DNA of 64,000 nt from Paraburkholderia agricolaris (GTDB taxonomy: Bacteria; Pseudomonadota; Gammaproteobacteria; Burkholderiales; Burkholderiaceae). Each line of letters begins with the position of its first letter. The stretch's first letter is position 1. The stretch covers positions 248,001 to 312,000 of the forward strand of contig NZ_QPER01000001.1 of assembly GCF_009455635.1 (NCBI RefSeq), read 5' to 3'. The notes beneath the pieces were generated by a model. The model saw only the letters and a program-made list of their open reading frames with translations. It searched no databases and was not told the DNA's origin. Shown here piece after piece: positions 63,332 through 64,000 of the stretch. The position numbers and the translations under genes are program-made.

Positions 63332-64000
63332 ATGTGCGCCACCCCGGTTTTTCCGTCTCCCTCGTCTGCCACGGCGCCGCTTACGCTGCGCTGGCTTGGC
63401 AGCGAACCTTACGAAGCCAGTTTCGAAGCGATGCGCGCGTTCACCGACGCGCGCACTGCCGATACACCCGACGAAATCTGGCTGGTCGAACATCCTCCTG
63501 TCTTTACGCTCGGCCAGGCCGGCGATCCGGCGCATCTATTGGCCGCCGATAGCGGCATTCCGCTCGTCAAGGTCGACCGGGGCGGGCAGATCACGTATCA
63601 CGGGCCCGGCCAGGTGGTGGCTTACCTGCTGCTGGACCTGCGCCGCCGCAAGCTGATGGTGCGCGAGATGGTCACGCGGATCGAGCAGGCCGTGATCGAC
63701 ACCCTCGCGGCGTATAATCTCGCCGGAGAACGCAAGGCGGGCGCCCCTGGTATCTACGTGGCGCCCGGGCCGGACGCCGGGCTGCACGCCGGCGCCAAGA
63801 TCGCCGCGCTGGGTCTGAAAATCCGCAACGGCTGCAGCTATCACGGCGCGAGCCTCAATGTGAATATGGACTTGCGGCCGTTTCTGGCCATTAATCCATG
63901 CGGCTACGCGGGGCTCGAAACAGTCGATATGGCAACGCTGGGCGTTGTCGCCGGCTGGGACGACGTGGCCCGTACCTTTGCAGCACGCCTCACCGCAAAC
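63332..64000 (+). CDS. lipB: Octanoyltransferase LipB, 5' part (3' end outside window)
   Basis: Open from ATG 63332 to the last base, 223 codons with no stop. LipB moves octanoyl from ACP to lipoyl domains. The signature [14 protein letters not shown] is at about residues 87-100, the Lys in [12 protein letters not shown] (about 159), and the acyl Cys in NPCGYAGLE (about 189). [11 protein letters not shown] precedes. Family members are 210-260 residues, so only the tail is missing; lipA is expected next. Confidence 0.93.
   Translation, partial: MCATPVFPSPSSATAPLTLRWLGSEPYEASFEAMRAFTDARTADTPDEIWLVEHPPVFTLGQAGDPAHLLAADSGIPLVKVDRGGQITYHGPGQVVAYLLLDLRRRKLMVREMVTRIEQAVIDTLAAYNLAGERKAGAPGIYVAPGPDAGLHAGAKIAALGLKIRNGCSYHGASLNVNMDLRPFLAINPCGYAGLETVDMATLGVVAGWDDVARTFAARLTAN

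Overview
The window is a high-GC, densely coded chromosomal segment of a betaproteobacterium, most likely Paraburkholderia/Burkholderia sensu lato. This is inferred from gene content: a classical trimeric porin, a PhaM-type PHA granule protein, methionine synthase split over two genes, DUF1840/DUF3567/DUF2917 proteins, the bioA-F-D-B order, and a Paraburkholderia-looking intergenic inverted repeat. I saw no rRNA, tRNA, CRISPR array, prophage or intact insertion sequence. Both ends cut genes: a porin at the left edge and lipB at the right edge.

Layout. 0-12 kb: porin, LysR regulator, nitronate monooxygenase, a fluoroacetate-dehalogenase-like hydrolase with every expected catalytic residue, a divergent Lrp/DMT-exporter pair, a tightly packed minus-strand operon (HMG-CoA lyase, YbaK-like deacylase, DUF1289, MaoC, metallo-hydrolase) behind a GhrA-like reductase, then a serine hydrolase and an orphan sulfate-binding protein. 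12-19.5 kb: the biotin operon bioAFDB, a roughly 1 kb non-coding stretch dominated by a 164-bp-armed inverted repeat and an 8-bp tandem repeat, and a secreted alpha/beta hydrolase. 19.5-27.5 kb: a probable seven-gene minus-strand operon (LiuR-like MerR regulator, aceK, carbonic anhydrase, thiolase, SDR, acyl-CoA dehydrogenase, ychJ) with a recognisable MerR-type promoter at its head, and a divergent metallo-hydrolase. 27.5-36 kb: an ABC-F ATPase gene broken by a frameshift, DppA-type peptide-binding protein, then argS-SPOR-dsbA-SDR. 36-45 kb: DUF1840, a small secreted basic protein, split metH, DUF3567, a pcaD-like gene remnant, a DUF3108 protein and a divergent IclR/FAH-family pair. 45-50 kb: branched-chain-type binding protein, enoyl-CoA hydratase, PhaM and a di-iron ferritin-fold protein. 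50-64 kb: hldC-type adenylyltransferase, birA-coaX, an MCE lipid-transport operon (permease, ATPase, MCE protein, PqiC-like lipoprotein, VanZ), ferredoxin and hydrolase, then dacC-dat-ybeD and lipB, with a GcvA-like regulator and DUF2917 gene lying between ybeD and lipB.

Most of the window is ordinary core genome. The stretches that deserve a second look are the aceK-containing operon with its MerR promoter, the large inverted repeat upstream of the bio operon, the two decayed genes (ABC-F at a quasi-palindrome, pcaD remnant), the decamer repeats between the two metH halves, and several uncharacterised palindromes close to promoters. I found no clear candidate for a wholly new defence, mobile or secretion system.
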